From Luzula sylvatica (Eukaryota; Streptophyta; Magnoliopsida; Poales; Juncaceae), in assembly GCA_946800325.1 (NCBI GenBank), contig OX326961.1, forward strand, positions 49,874,293-49,938,292: DNA of 64,000 nucleotides, read 5' to 3'. Positions within the stretch are counted from its first letter, which is position 1. Each line of letters opens with the position of its first letter. Both the position numbers and the translations under genes were made by a program. This document shows positions 1 through 10,389 of this stretch, one piece after another. The notes below the pieces were generated by a model. That model searched no databases. It was not told the origin of the DNA and saw only the letters and a list, made by a program, of their open reading frames with translations.

Positions 1-583
1 TACACAGCCCCCCCTCAGTTTTAGTTATCAATCCTTCTAACATATCGCCTAATATATTAATTCTACCAATGAAACGAGTCGTAATTTAATTTCACATGAC
101 CCATTCTATTCACGATGTACTGTATATACCGTAGGAAATCGTAATCAGACCAATGCTATTATGACAACAGTATTTTATTTCAACAGGGCTCAAGTAACTA
201 AACTTGGGGCGTCCCATAAAACGGTGTGTTCCCCATTCCCTTGTACACGTGTCAGTGGTCTTTACATTAACCTCCCTAGACCCGGTTCATTAAGATCAAC
301 CATTGAAATCATGACGTGTGTCAGATGTCTATTTCGGTTTTTGAGGGACCACGTTCATATGAACGCGTGTCATATTTTGTCTTTGTGCTCTCTTCCTTCA
401 ATCATTCGATTTCTCAGCTTTCTTCTCTCCACCCATTTTTATATAGCAAAAATAGAAGAATTTCCTCGAGATAATTCCAGCGGAGACGCATCCAAGTATC
501 GCTATAATACTTATGCAAACCTCATCTTCTCTCATCGTCGTCGTCGTCTTCTCCACCGGTTGTGATCGTGACTTGCTCCGACG
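1..583 (+). promoter_or_regulatory. Promoter and leader of the PAS/LOV gene
   Basis: No gene is supported here; the 134-codon open frame at 161-565 has no recognisable domain. A TATA-like box (TTTATATAGC) is at 438-447, so transcription probably starts near 470. A G-box/ABRE-like element (ACACGTGTCA) is at 245-254, a further ACGTG core lies near 314, and a perfect 14-bp palindrome CGTTCATATGAACG is at 352-365. G-box cores are common in light- and ABA-responsive plant promoters; the use here is inferred. Confidence 0.5.
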
Positions 584-662
584 ATGGACGTCTCCGGAGA
601 TAGTACTCCCTTTCAGCAGTCTCTCACCTCTAAGTACTCGGATTGGATTATCGAAGCGTTGA
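513..662 (+). promoter_or_regulatory. Overlapping upstream ORF in the PAS/LOV leader
   Basis: An ATG at 513, downstream of the TATA-like box, opens a 49-codon frame that ends at TGA 660-662. It runs past the main ATG at 584 in a different frame. If the leader includes this ATG, scanning ribosomes that use it would miss the main start. The transcript start is inferred, so the uORF is a candidate only. Confidence 0.35.
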
Positions 663-2216
663 ATGAGATAACCGATCCTTTCCTCATGACGGATCCGTCG
701 ATTTCAGGCCATCCGATTGTCTTCGTTAGTCAAGCTTTTCTTGCCATGTCAGGATTTAACCAATCGGATGTACTCGGGAAGAACGCCAGGTTGTTTCAGG
801 GACCTGAAACTGATCGGCGATCTGTGTCTTTGATTCGTGAGGCGGTGAAGGAGCACCGGACGGTCCAAATTAACTTGATGAACTACAAGAAGGACGGTAC
901 ACCTCACTGGGTTTTGTTTCATATGAGTCCAGTGTTTGAGGAGAAGGGTGGGTGCGTGGTTAACTTTTTCGCCGTACAGGTGCCGATTGAGAAGAAATCA
1001 TGCGCTAAACGGGGGACGTGTAGTGTATTTGGGGGTTGCAGGGATGAGATCAGGTTGAATAATCATGCAGATCAAGTGTTCGACAAAATGCTTGACAGAG
1101 GTTAGTTGTGCTTTTGAGCTGATTATTATCCCTTGATCTTATCCAATCATGCCCTGATTCATAATTCAAAAAAATCTTCTTGTCTAGTTTTCAGATAACA
1201 AAGAACCATGCACTGCAAGTGAGTATGAAAAAGAGAGAGCATTAAATGCAGCCAATACCATTATAAGTACTCTTAACCGGTACAGCAAAATTACCGGTAC
1301 GGTTGTATGTACCAAACGGTTATGCGGGTCCCTTAGCATACCTGCTATCAGCTCTTCTCTTAACCTCTTACTTGGTAGAATTAATAAGAGCTTTTTATTG
1401 TGAGTTATTTTCTCTAATTTTTTTTTTGTTTTGGTAATTTCCTTACTTGTTATATGTTGATTAATGAGTAAATTTTTGTAGGTCCGATCCGCATTTACCT
1501 GACATGCCTATTGTGTATGCTAGTGATTCATTTTTGAGTATAACAGGTAAATAAATTTATAATTTTTATATTTAATTATAAAATAAATTTGTTTATTTCA
1601 TTCATGTTTAGGGTACTCGAGATGTGAAGTCTTGGGGCGAAATTTTAGATTCTTAAATGGTCCTGATACTTGTTTGAAGGCTTTAGAAGAGGTATGTATA
1701 TATATGGAATATGATTATTTGTGTTTAATTGAAGTGAAACAGAGGTTTAATTGAATTTTTTTTTTTTTTTTTTTTGTAGATAAAGAATAGTATTTGCGCT
1801 GAGAAATCTTGTACAGTGCGAATATTGAATTACAGGTATAAATCAAGAGAATTCTAAAAAGTTTCAATTATGTTATATTTCTGAACTCGTTCAACTTTTA
1901 CAGGAAAGACGGGTGCTCGTTCTGGAATTTATTTCACATTTCACCAATTCGAAATGCAACTGGCAAGGTAGGTCTTATTTTAATTCGAACCCCTAGCAAA
2001 CACTAAAATATCATATATGCCCTTGCAAAAATACCATGTGCGATAAAAGTTTAATGGTTTCAGCAGGTTGCATATTATGTTGGAGTTGTAATTGACGAAG
2101 CTTCGACGGAAGAATTAAAGGGAACTAGTATTCAATTATGGCAATACGGTGCGGTCGGTTCGATTAGGGTTGCGATCCGAACCTTATCCTCTTTTAATCC
2201 TGGTCCGTCTAGATAG
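584..2216 (+). CDS. PLP: PAS/LOV protein (PLP/twin-LOV family), no photoactive cysteine
   Basis: Seven exons can be read with GT-AG borders and one continuous frame: 584-1100, 1195-1399, 1482-1546, 1612-1691, 1780-1835, 1904-1967, 2067-2216, giving 378 residues. Two PAS-type domains lie at about residues 25-135 and 235-340. In Arabidopsis the PLP family binds the ascorbate-pathway enzyme GDP-L-galactose phosphorylase (VTC2) in a blue-light-sensitive way. LOV domains carry GRNCRFLQ, whose Cys bonds to FMN in light. Here domain 1 reads GKNARLFQG (Ala68) and domain 2 reads GRNFRFLNG (Phe274, codon TTT at 1644-1646). The usual GVQ after the last strand is kept in domain 1 (FAVQV) but is GVV in domain 2 (Val337). 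Domain 1 normally lacks Cys in PAS/LOV types; its loss in domain 2 is the oddity. FMN-contacting Asn residues in NYRKDG and FWN are kept in domain 2. No stop or frameshift is seen, so the gene may still make protein. Confidence 0.88.
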
Positions 2217-2579
2217 AATATAATTCGACTTCCCAACTTTTTCTTTTTTTAATCGAAATTTTCATATTTATAGATGTGTTTAATTATCTCAATTTTTTTA
2301 GTTTTCTTCTATTTTCACTTTGAGTTGTTTTTTTTTCTTTTAACGTTTCGTCCACGGAAGTTGTAATATTTGTTCAATATATGTATTTGATACGATGAAA
2401 TCTACTTGATTTCTAGTCCAAATTTTTAAACAGATCTTATATTTGTAGTCCATTTTTTTTTTTTTTGAGGAATGAAAAGATTATTTGTGATGAAATAAAA
2501 TCAATTATGGAACACTTTAACCTCCCTTTATAATACCACGACTTAAGCAACTCTCCTCGATGTCCTTTCGAAACTGGTT
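2217..2579. other. 3' flank of PAS/LOV gene, no gene seen
   Basis: T-rich and AT-rich sequence with homopolymer runs; it probably includes the 3' UTR of the PAS/LOV gene. I see no coding signal and no copy of an LTR that would match the downstream Copia relic. Confidence 0.5.
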
Positions 2580-2624
2580 ACACTCAGAAAGGGGGCACAA
2601 AGTGGTGGAGACTACTTCCGCGAA

Positions 2625-3216
2625 ATGAAGCAACATGGGGATACACTTGCTCAGTTAGGGTTTCGCCTCCGTGAGTTTCTCGTGCCACTCCTCATTCTTC
2701 GCGGTCTTGGTCCCGACTATAACAGATTTGTTTCCGCTCTTGTCACTCGAGCAAACCCTCCCATATTGCAAGAACTCTATGGTCAGATCCTCTCGCAAGA
2801 GCAGAGACTTGCCTCAAGTTTTTCTCGCGGCAAGAAATCCTAATGTGTCTTCTCTCTCCAACCCGAATGGTTTATATATGAGCCCTCTCTCTCATGGACC
2901 CGGTGTGTCTAGTCCCGGTGTTCAAACACCCGGTTCACAGATTTTGCCAACACCTCCTCCTGGTCCCGGATCACCCGGACCATCTCAATCCTCTCTTGAC
3001 TCCATAGTTTCCACTATGGGTCATCTCTTAAGTACCCCAGTAGCCACCAAAGCTAATTCTCTCCAAGGCTCTAATGATTCTCTCTATAAATATTTATGTG
3101 AATCTTTTGCCGCTCAACTCTTCCACGATTTCCGTGGTGGTAAATATTTTCGTGGTGGCCGTGGTAAAAATCGTGGTGGTAGCAATTCTCCAAATGGTAC
3201 TAATAAACTCTTGTAA
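2625..3216 (+). pseudogene. Copia gag fragment
   Basis: Residues such as REFLVPLLILRGLGPDYNRF followed by QILSQEQRL match the retrotransposon gag (UBN2-type) family of plant Copia elements. The frame at 2625-2843 stops after 72 codons and continues in a second frame to 3216, where a GGKYFRGGRGKNRGG segment probably binds RNA in place of a zinc knuckle. The frame change marks decay. Confidence 0.7.
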
Positions 3217-3404
3217 ATATTGACAACAACGCAATCATGATATTAAAATGTGTTGATCTCTTCAAAAGTATCTCAACTCACCAACCGAGCCTCAAGCCGA
3301 CATGGTTGAACGCAATCTTCCCTCTTCCTCCGACGGGTGGTTTCTTGATTCCGGTGCCACTAATCACATTTGTTGGTACATGTTTTGGCTTACTATACCT
3401 CCAA

Positions 3405-3406
<2 letters not shown>

Positions 3407-3445
<39 letters not shown>
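3407..3445. repeat. (TC)n microsatellite inside Copia relic
   Basis: About 19 TC repeats sit just after the protease motif of the Copia relic and break its reading frame. Confidence 0.9.
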
Positions 3446-3448
<3 letters not shown>

Positions 3449-3712
3449 GGTAATGATCTTATTAACGTGGCTAACCGTTTTGGCTTACCTTACCTATTTG
3501 TTGGTACATGTCACTTTCCAACCGATCGCTAAACTCTTGTTCTCAACAATGTTTTTCATGTTCTTAAAATTATGAAAAATCTTATTAGTATCTCTCAATT
3601 TTCGAAGGATAATACTATCGCTTTGAAATTTAACCATACTTTTTGTCTCATTAAGGACCGTGACACCAATTAAGTTCTTCTCAAGGCTTATCTCCAAGAT
3701 GGTCTTTATGGT

Positions 3713-4879
3713 TTGGGAAACTCTTCCTCGCCTACTTCAAAGATGGTGTTTCTAAGTGAAAAGATGACGGCAACTCTTTGGCATCGTCGGTTTTGTCATG
3801 CCTCTTTTCAAATTGTTAAAGCCGTAATTCGGAAATATAACTTAAGATGTAATTCTAACTCAAACGCGTTTTATGATTCTTGTGCAATGAAAAAATCTTG
3901 CCGCTTACCGTTTTCTTTGTTATCTTCTCGCTCTTCCTCTCCTCTTGAACTCATTCACTCGGATGTATGGGAGACCCACTAAGGGTGTTTTCAATTCCGG
4001 GTCGCGGTATTTTGTTCACTTTACCGATGATTTTACTCGGTATACTTCTTTGCTCCAAGGATCAGTTGCCAATGTTTTTGCGCTTTTTAAGAAACGTGTT
4101 GAAAATCAACTCATTAAGAGCTTTCAATGTGGTGGTTGTACCGAATTTCTCCCTCTACGGCGTTTTTATCCGGAAATCACGTTTCTTCAATCTTGGCCGC
4201 ACACACCTCAACAAAATGGTCTTGCAAACGAAAACATCACCACATCGTCGAGCTCTCCTTATCTACCATGGCCTAAGGTTCGATTCCTCCTACTTTCTGT
4301 TGGGGTGATATTTCTTATAGTGTGGTTTATTTAATTAATCGTATTCCCAACAAAAACTCCACTCTTCCTCCATACGAATTAATTTTTCAAAAACCACCCG
4401 ATTATGCGTTTTTACGAGTTCGTGGTTGCTTATGTTTCCTTACACAAAACCGTACCACTCATAAGCTTGAGAATCGTTCCGTTATGTGTGTGTTTTTGGA
4501 GTATTTCCCGAATCACAAAGGCTACAAATATCTCCACTTGCCAATAAACAGCCTCTACATTAGTCGCCATGTGGTCTTCAAGGAGATGTATTTTCCTTTC
4601 GGCTTTCATGTCTCTTTGCCGCAACCGACTTCCTCTCCTTCAACCTACTTACACATCCTCGACACCTCACCATCCGAGTCACTCTCACCTATGGCGCCAC
4701 CTCCACCATCTTCTCCTATCGATGAGTCACCACCTTCAACCAATCCTCCCGCCTCTTCTCATCTTGTGGTCACGCGCACTCGCGATAATACACATCGTCC
4801 TCGCATTTTTACCGATCATGAAGTCTACACGTCCACCAACCATCCTCTTTCTACTTCTCTTGATGACTATGCAATATGA
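3713..4879 (+). pseudogene. Copia integrase region, broken
   Basis: The frame 3713-3982 holds the GAG-pre-integrase signature LWHRRFCH with a downstream C-X2-C-like pair and ends in LELIHSDVW, typical of the start of the Copia integrase core. Frames 3945-4334 and 4322-4879 carry further integrase pieces (WPHTPQQNG, YLINRIP, then the C-terminal PPYELIF region). Frameshifts join the pieces, so no working integrase is encoded. Confidence 0.75.
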
Positions 4880-5239
4880 GATTAATTCGCTTGTTCAAAA
4901 TAATACTTGGACACTTGTCCCTCCTTCTCCTCGTCACAATCCCATTGGTTGCAAATGAGTTTTCAGGATCAAACGCAATTTTGATGGTTTTATTCAACGC
5001 TATAAAGCACGCCTTGTCGCCAAGGGTTATCACCAACAAGAGGGTCTCGATTGTACCGAAACTTTTACTCCGATTATAAAACCAACTCCTATTCGAGTCA
5101 TTTTTTCACTTGCTCTTTCCAAAAGTTGGCCTATTCGATAACTTGATGCTAATAATGGCGATCTCACCGAAACTGTGTATATGCCTCAACCATCCGGTTT
5201 TAGTGATCCCACCTATCTCTCCCATGTGTGATTAATTAA

Positions 5240-5789
5240 GAAAGTTCTTTATGGTCTTAAGCGAACTCCTCGAACTCGGTTCACCAAGTTACGTACTTCT
5301 CTCACTCAATACGGTTTTATACCTTCTAAAACGGACACTTCTCTATTTATTTGTTATAATGGGAATGAATTTATCTTGGTTCTTATTTATGTTGATGACA
5401 TTCTCATCATGGGTACTTCGCCTTCTTCCATTGAGAAGCTTATTCTTCAACTCCACTCTCACTTTTCTCTCAAGGATCTTGGTCATTTGCGTTTTTCCTT
5501 GGTATTGAGGCTCGCACCTCAAGGATCTTGGTCCTTGGTTATCTCAAAAGTACGATTAATCATGGTCTTCTCTTTTGACCTTCTATTGATTTCTCTCTTC
5601 GTATTTTTTTGGATGCCGATTGGACGGGTTGTCCGGATGATCATAAATCCACTACGGGTTATTGTATTTCTTTGGGACCCAATCTTTTTTCGTGGTCCTC
5701 CAAAAAGCAACCGTCATGTACCGAAGCCGAATATCGTGGTGTTGCTATTTGAACTTCAAGTACCGAGGGGTATTGGAATGTTAACTTAA
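5240..5789 (+). pseudogene. Copia reverse transcriptase and RNase H remnant
   Basis: The frame from 5376 reads VLIYVDDILIMG, the Copia RT catalytic block, followed by HFSLKDLGHLRF. A frame change follows, then an RNase H remnant around 5725. The palm motif is still readable, but flanking frameshifts and a deletion before RNase H make this a dead copy. Confidence 0.8.
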
Positions 5790-5790
5790 G

Positions 5791-6036
5791 GCCTTTATTA
5801 GTATGTATTAAGGCCCAATCTTGTTGGTTGATTATGATTGGTTTAGACTTTAGAATTAGCTACTTAGATTAATGATGTAATGCACGGTCTAGATGTGTTT
5901 AGTAGTAGTGGAAATTAGTGGTGGTTATTGTGATTAACTCCTTTTAAGGATTGTAAATATCTATATTTTAATCCATGAAATTCATCTGCTCTTTCAAGTA
6001 ATTTAAATTTTTACGAGATAACACGAGTATAAACTT
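5791..6036. other. Spacer after Copia relic
   Basis: AT-rich spacer, possibly the 3' non-coding end of the Copia element. No gene is seen. Confidence 0.4.
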
Positions 6037-6544
6037 TATTACAATTATGATGTCCCGCTATCTCCAGAATCTAACAACTGTCCAAAATTACATTTTTTTC
6101 ACTTCAGTCCCTTATTTTTTATTTTACAAAAAACACCCTTTATAAAAAAATAGTTCTTGTCTTTACTCAAAAAAAAAAAAAATAGTTCTTGTAATTTACT
6201 GTATAGGGCGAATGGAGATAGCAAATAGGTTCTGAATTCCAAATTGCCAAACAACCTGAACTAAATATTTTCCTTACTAACAAAAATCAGAAATATCAGG
6301 GAGATTTTTGTAAATTTACCTGAATCCCAGAGCTTTCACCGAAAGGAAAATATTGTTTCCCATCAGCATCGAAATAACACATGTTCTCCCCCACTGCTAT
6401 GCACGTGCCTCCAAATCAGAAGATAATAAATTAAAATCATTAAAATTAAAAAAATATATATTGAATTAAAATATAAAAATAAACAAAATCTTAAGTTTGG
6501 AGAAACAATCTCACGCCTTTAGCAAAATCAATAAACGACAATTC
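6037..6544 (-). pseudogene. HCF101: HCF101 (MRP-type Fe-S scaffold) gene relic
   Basis: HCF101 is a chloroplast P-loop scaffold that hands 4Fe-4S clusters to photosystem I. Two consecutive exons are readable on the minus strand. Exon a (6490-6544) reads ELSFIDFAKGVRLF then a one-base insertion before SKLK, matching the family segment KLAFIDVAKGVRMFSKLK. Its donor is AAG|AT in place of GT. Exon b (6320-6408) is open for 29 codons, reads ENMCYFDADGKQYFPFG, and has good borders (ttggag| and CAG|gtaaat). A remnant near 6049-6076 reads LDSGDSGTS like the next HCF101 segment, ending in a stop. Upstream exons with the P-loop are not seen. The frameshift, dead donor and missing exons make this a pseudogene. 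Identification is from remembered family motifs. Confidence 0.7.
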
Positions 6545-6839
6545 CTTGTAAAATCTGAAAAGATAAAATAAAACCACGCAAAATCTGAAACTACAAAATA
6601 TATCCCTATACATATTTTATGATGAAACATTCTGACATGCTGGAATTTGCAAGAAAAAACTCGGATTTCTGAAAAATATTTTAATATTTACATCTATAAT
6701 AATTTGCAAATAGAAAACCTTAATCCTCCCTGTTTGTCAAAAAAAAAAAATCTCTTATTTTATCAAATTTGCAAGAAAAGAAAATAGATCTTCAAAATGT
6801 CAAATCTTATAATTTTGACAAACCAAAAAACCACAAATT

Positions 6840-7150
6840 TGATGCATTTCCAAAAGCTCAAAATATCTCCTACATGACTACATCCCTTGAGAATATGTTT
6901 TTAACAAAAAAAAAAGTAAAAATTCATGCATACTCCTCCGAGAGCTGAAAATATCACAAATACCCCCCTTATAAATATCTTTTTAAAATCAGTAAAGACC
7001 AAATTTTCATGTATACCCCTCCATAAGCTGAAAATATCCCATATAGACGTTTAAAATGTCTCTTTGGAAACCATAAAACGGGAAAAAGCCATGTATACCC
7101 TTGCAAAAAATATCACATATACCCCCTTCAAATATTTGTATAAAACCAAA
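6840..7150. repeat. Diverged ~80-bp tandem repeats
   Basis: Three to four diverged units share the phrase CATGTATACCCCT..., then GAAAATATC..., then TACCCCCTT, starting near 6928, 7011 and 7092, with a weaker unit before. The sequence lies between the HCF101 and GDSL relics. No coding signal. Confidence 0.55.
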
Positions 7151-7353
7151 AGGAAAAAATATATATATATAAATACATGAGTAAGATAAGTACGGAAAGT
7201 TTAGAAAGAGAGATCATGCGAATTTGGGAATCGGACACATAGAGGAGCTCCAAGATGCCGACGTCCGTTCCGTTCTCGTTTCGTTCTTGATATTCTTGAC
7301 CGCATGGCTGGCTTTGGTGATAATGCTGCCATTTTGTCAGTCATGCTGCCACT

Positions 7354-7465
7354 TTGCCTTCGAGTTGTCGAATCAGCAATGGAAAAATTAGTTCTGTGCG
7401 AGAAATTTATTCCAATTGAATCAAGATATGCACTGAAATATGGAAGTCCAAGACTATTTGGTAAA
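7354..7465 (-). pseudogene. GDSL esterase/lipase exon fragment
   Basis: On the minus strand the segment LGLPYFSAYLDSIG followed by NFSHRTNFSIADST matches the conserved plant GDSL lipase stretch LGLPYLSAYLDSVG ... NFRHGANFATAGST, the region that carries the block II glycine. The segment continues in frame into unrelated residues on both sides, and the catalytic GDS block and the C-terminal His block are not nearby. It is about 35 codons of a protein normally near 370 residues. Family assignment is from motif memory. Confidence 0.6.
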
Positions 7466-8566
7466 GTGTACCTCTCTCTCACGCAGCCTTGACTTTTGTT
7501 CCTTGGTTTTTTCCTAAGTTGTGCCAAAGTTTTGCTAGAACAATTGAGAGAGAGAGAGAGACATAGAGGAATTAGCTCTAAACTTACCATACTTTATCTC
7601 AAAGAAACAACCATCAAATCTAAATCCGAAATTTTTTTTTGCAATGAAATTCGTAATTAGGGTCTTGGCTCACCGGAATTTAGGACAATAGCTTCCTCTC
7701 GCTTTAGTGGGTGTGCTCGTTTTGATCCTTCCTCTCTCTTTCCCCTTTGCCTAGGGTTTTCAGAGCTAGTAGTCGTGCCATCGCGTCCATCGCGTCGAGA
7801 AACGACGCACTTCGTTCCCATCTATCTCGCATCTGACGGCCGGAGCATCTAAGCGAGTAGCGCCTCGCCCTGATTTCACTGGCGTTTCGGCCGGATTTCT
7901 CCGCTAGGGGTTGGCCGCTTGCTCTCTTTTTTTTTTCGCCCGATAAATGAAAGGAAAGAGAGAAAGGGGTAAATGTAAGAGGAAGAGGAAATGTTGGGTA
8001 GACTCGGCTCACGTGGTCTATGTTATGCTAACATCATGGGTCTACATGAACCGAGTCCATTATAAACAGGACCGTCCGATCTTGATAAAAGCTGATCGAA
8101 CAGTCCATACGCTTTCGATGACGTGGCTCAATGAAAAATCAGTTAGAAGAGTAAAATTATACTAATTAAAATATCTTTTCATTTTCTATTTTTTCTCAAT
8201 TTTGTTCGGCGAAAAAATTATTTCTTCCGGTTTCTTTTACAATTGGATAGCTCTTCCAATCTGAGGTTTGTCTTGCGACAACAAGACAAATAAGAGCTGT
8301 CATTTTTTATGAAATATTGTATTAAATTAAATCATTTGACACGTGAAAGAATAGATCGCAAATTAGCAATCAATACCACCTAGAAACTTCACATTGGATA
8401 ATCTTCAGGGTAACAATATCCAGAATAAACCTAGTGCATTTTTATTGTCTTTATTATCTTATTTTTGATAACTTTTTTATTTTCTGTTCATCGTAGACCA
8501 AGTTCAACCAAAAACTTTTAAAAATGAAATGTCCACGAAAGACTGGTAGCTTTAGCTATCCTAATC
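7466..8566. other. Intergenic, GC-rich block at 7670-7930
   Basis: A GC-rich block at about 7670-7930 carries an AACCCTAG-type sequence on the minus strand and gives a 102-codon minus frame (7704-8012) with no family I recognise. It resembles a leader or first exon of a lost gene. The rest, 7990-8566, is AT-rich upstream sequence of the WRKY gene and holds TTTGACACGTG near 8336, a W-box-like core next to a G-box. Confidence 0.35.
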
Positions 8567-8574
8567 TATATAAA
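8567..8574 (+). promoter_or_regulatory. TATA box of WRKY gene
   Basis: TATATAAA lies 75 bases before the ATG at 8649, the expected distance for a short leader. Confidence 0.6.
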
Positions 8575-8648
8575 ATGATATATATATTCATGCACTCAGC
8601 ATAATTACGAAGTATCAAAGTATGGTACCACCACTGTACCAGTAATTC

Positions 8649-9672
8649 ATGGCGGCTATTTTAGGCCTCACCATCATGTCTAGTTCTTATCCTTCTTTCT
8701 TGTCTACACAGCACAATTCAGAACCCATCCATACTGATCAGATATTTCGTGCGGACGGTACCGATCAATTCGTAAAGTTCGACGAGCATTCTTCCTATAA
8801 TTACATGCCAAGAGCTGACGTGGCGGAGAAGCAAGAGAGTATGATGTAAATCTTCATTTCTGTGTTGCTAAATTAAAACAGGCATGATTAATTATTAATT
8901 AAGATATGATTACAGGGTTGACGGTGAAAATGGAGCTAAAATGACGAAAGAGGTAGATTGCAGACGAATCGGGTTTAGAACAAAATCGGAGATCGATGTA
9001 TTGGATGATGGATTCAAATGGAGAAAATATGGAAAGAAGGCTGTCAAGAACAGTCCTAACCCTAGGTACATAAATATATGATATATTTATGGTTTATTTT
9101 ATATATATTAAGAAACTAAAAAATATTTTCAACCGATGATTATATGGTAGAATCTTTTCTTCAATTCTTATACAAATTAACAAAGTTATTTTAGACATTT
9201 TTCAATCATCTAGTTTAATTAATAATGAATACAATTCTCAAATAGAAAACTGATTTTATTGACAAAATAAGAAAATATCAAATTAATTCTAAATACCCAA
9301 AATATCCTTTTGAAAAGGTTCTATCGTAGAATCACCCATTTTAAACATTTTCCCCGAAGAATTAGGAACATTTGTAACTTTAGCAAATAAATTTGACTCC
9401 ATATCTATACGCAGAATGAATTTCATTAATCGATCTTTGGTGATCGATGATTAATTTGTAGGAACTATTACCGGTGCACGAATGAAGGCTGTCATGTTAA
9501 GAAGAGGGTCGAGCGAGACCGGCATGACCCGGTTTACGTGATAACGACTTACGAAGGGATGCATAATCATTTTTGTCATGGTGTTGTCCTCTACGAAAAT
9601 TATCCTTTTACCCTTGAGCATGTTGAGCATGGCCAGTCTTCACCTCATGTAGTTGCGTACCGTGACGTCTAG
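8649..9672 (+). CDS. WRKY51: WRKY transcription factor, WRKYGKK type (group IIc, WRKY50/51-like)
   Basis: Three exons, 8649-8845, 8916-9065 and 9462-9672, join in frame with GT-AG borders to give 185 residues. One WRKY domain starts at [13 protein letters not shown] and has the zinc ligands C-X4-C-X23-H-X-H (CTNEGC ... HNH). The intron that splits the domain lies at the Arg codon of NPRNYY, the position conserved in group II/III WRKY genes. WRKYGKK in place of WRKYGQK is shared by Arabidopsis WRKY50, 51 and 59; WRKY50 and 51 act in salicylate- and jasmonate-linked defence. WRKYGKK proteins often bind variants of the W-box TTGAC. The N-terminal 80 residues show no further motif. The start has a TATA box 75 bases upstream. 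The exact orthologue within the WRKY50/51 clade is uncertain. Confidence 0.93.
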
Positions 9673-9892
9673 TGATTAGGGGCTTTCTTATTTTCAAGTA
9701 TTGGATTAAAGTCTATTGTGTTTTTACTTTTTTTGTAAGCTAAAACTAATGTTAATTTGTTACAATTTACATGTTTACATAATTTTTATTTTCTTATTGT
9801 TTTTCGAATTTATTATCCAAATTTAAATAGACAAAACAAATATTTATTTGTTGAACTATTGAATTTAACAAGTTATTGTGCATTTACCTGAC
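9673..9892. other. 3' flank of WRKY gene
   Basis: AT-rich, probably including the WRKY 3' UTR. No other feature seen. Confidence 0.4.
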
Positions 9893-10047
9893 CAGTATTG
9901 TAAAAAACAGTGTAAAACGGTAAAAGAAAACAATAAAAATGGTGTTACGGTGGTAAACCGGTCCTTTTTTTGCAACACGGTTAACCGTTTTTTCACCTCC
10001 AAAACGTTTTTCGGTCCGAAATTACACCGTGTTTTACTTCAACGCTG
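9893..10047. mobile_element. Possible small hAT-type MITE
   Basis: The ends form imperfect inverted repeats: CAGTATTGTAAAAAACAGTGT at the left and the complement of ACACCGTGTTTTACTTCAACGCTG at the right. About 155 bp. No matching 8-bp target duplication could be found, so this is tentative. Confidence 0.35.
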
Positions 10048-10113
10048 ATGGGCCTGAGATTTTTTTTTTCCGGCTCAAGACATTTTTATGATATAATAAT
10101 ATAATAAAAATGG

Positions 10114-10239
10114 TGTTCGGATATTGTCGGATACTGATACGGATACGGGTCCTATTCGGATATTAAAACGGATATTATGATATAATAATATAATAATATA
10201 TTTAGAATTCAAGTCTTGAATATTTCGTAATTTTAGAAC

Positions 10240-10242
<3 letters not shown>
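10114..10242 (+). mobile_element. Left part of a split GGATACGG-type hAT element
   Basis: The stretch TTCGGATATTGTCGGATAC, then ATTCGGATATTAAAACGGATA, matches the inner left arm of the intact element at 20808-21438. The outer ~130 bp with the terminal repeat are missing here. The right part is at about 15090-15384, so the 4.7-kb element between them probably landed inside this hAT copy. Confidence 0.6.

Positions 10243-10243
<1 letters not shown>

Positions 10244-10302
<59 letters not shown>
10244..10302. repeat. (AT)n tract left of the 4.7-kb element
   Basis: About 29 AT repeats directly abut the left terminus of the inserted element; a matching tract lies at its right end (15036-15089). 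Confidence 0.95.
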
Positions 10303-10304
<2 letters not shown>

Positions 10305-10389
10305 GCTGTGCTAAGGAGAATCCAAAATTCGAATCCAGAAATCGAATCCACGCTCGCGCAGGCTGAAATATTTGCAAAATAGTCCCTCT

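Larger units (their letters stand above)
2580..5790 (+). mobile_element. Degenerate Ty1/Copia retrotransposon, no LTRs seen
   Basis: The Copia order gag, protease, integrase, reverse transcriptase, RNase H is followed in one direction but in many broken frames. Gag with an Arg/Gly-rich tail is at 2600-3210. The protease motif DSGAT is near 3345-3360. The GAG-pre-integrase/integrase H-H-C-C region (LWHRRFCH, then CAMKKSC) is at 3770-3960. Integrase continues to about 4600. RT with YVDD is at 5388-5399, and an RNase H remnant (EAEYR) is near 5725. Total length is about 3.2 kb against roughly 4.5-5 kb for an intact element, so parts are deleted. I could not find flanking LTRs or a target duplication. 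The element is dead. Confidence 0.85.

Noticed and set aside
161..565. 134-codon frame in front of the PAS/LOV gene
   Set aside because: No domain, overlaps the promoter and leader of the real gene, and has mixed composition.
7304..7492. 62-codon plus-strand frame that looks like an exon
   Set aside because: The opposite strand carries the GDSL lipase motif, so this is its shadow.
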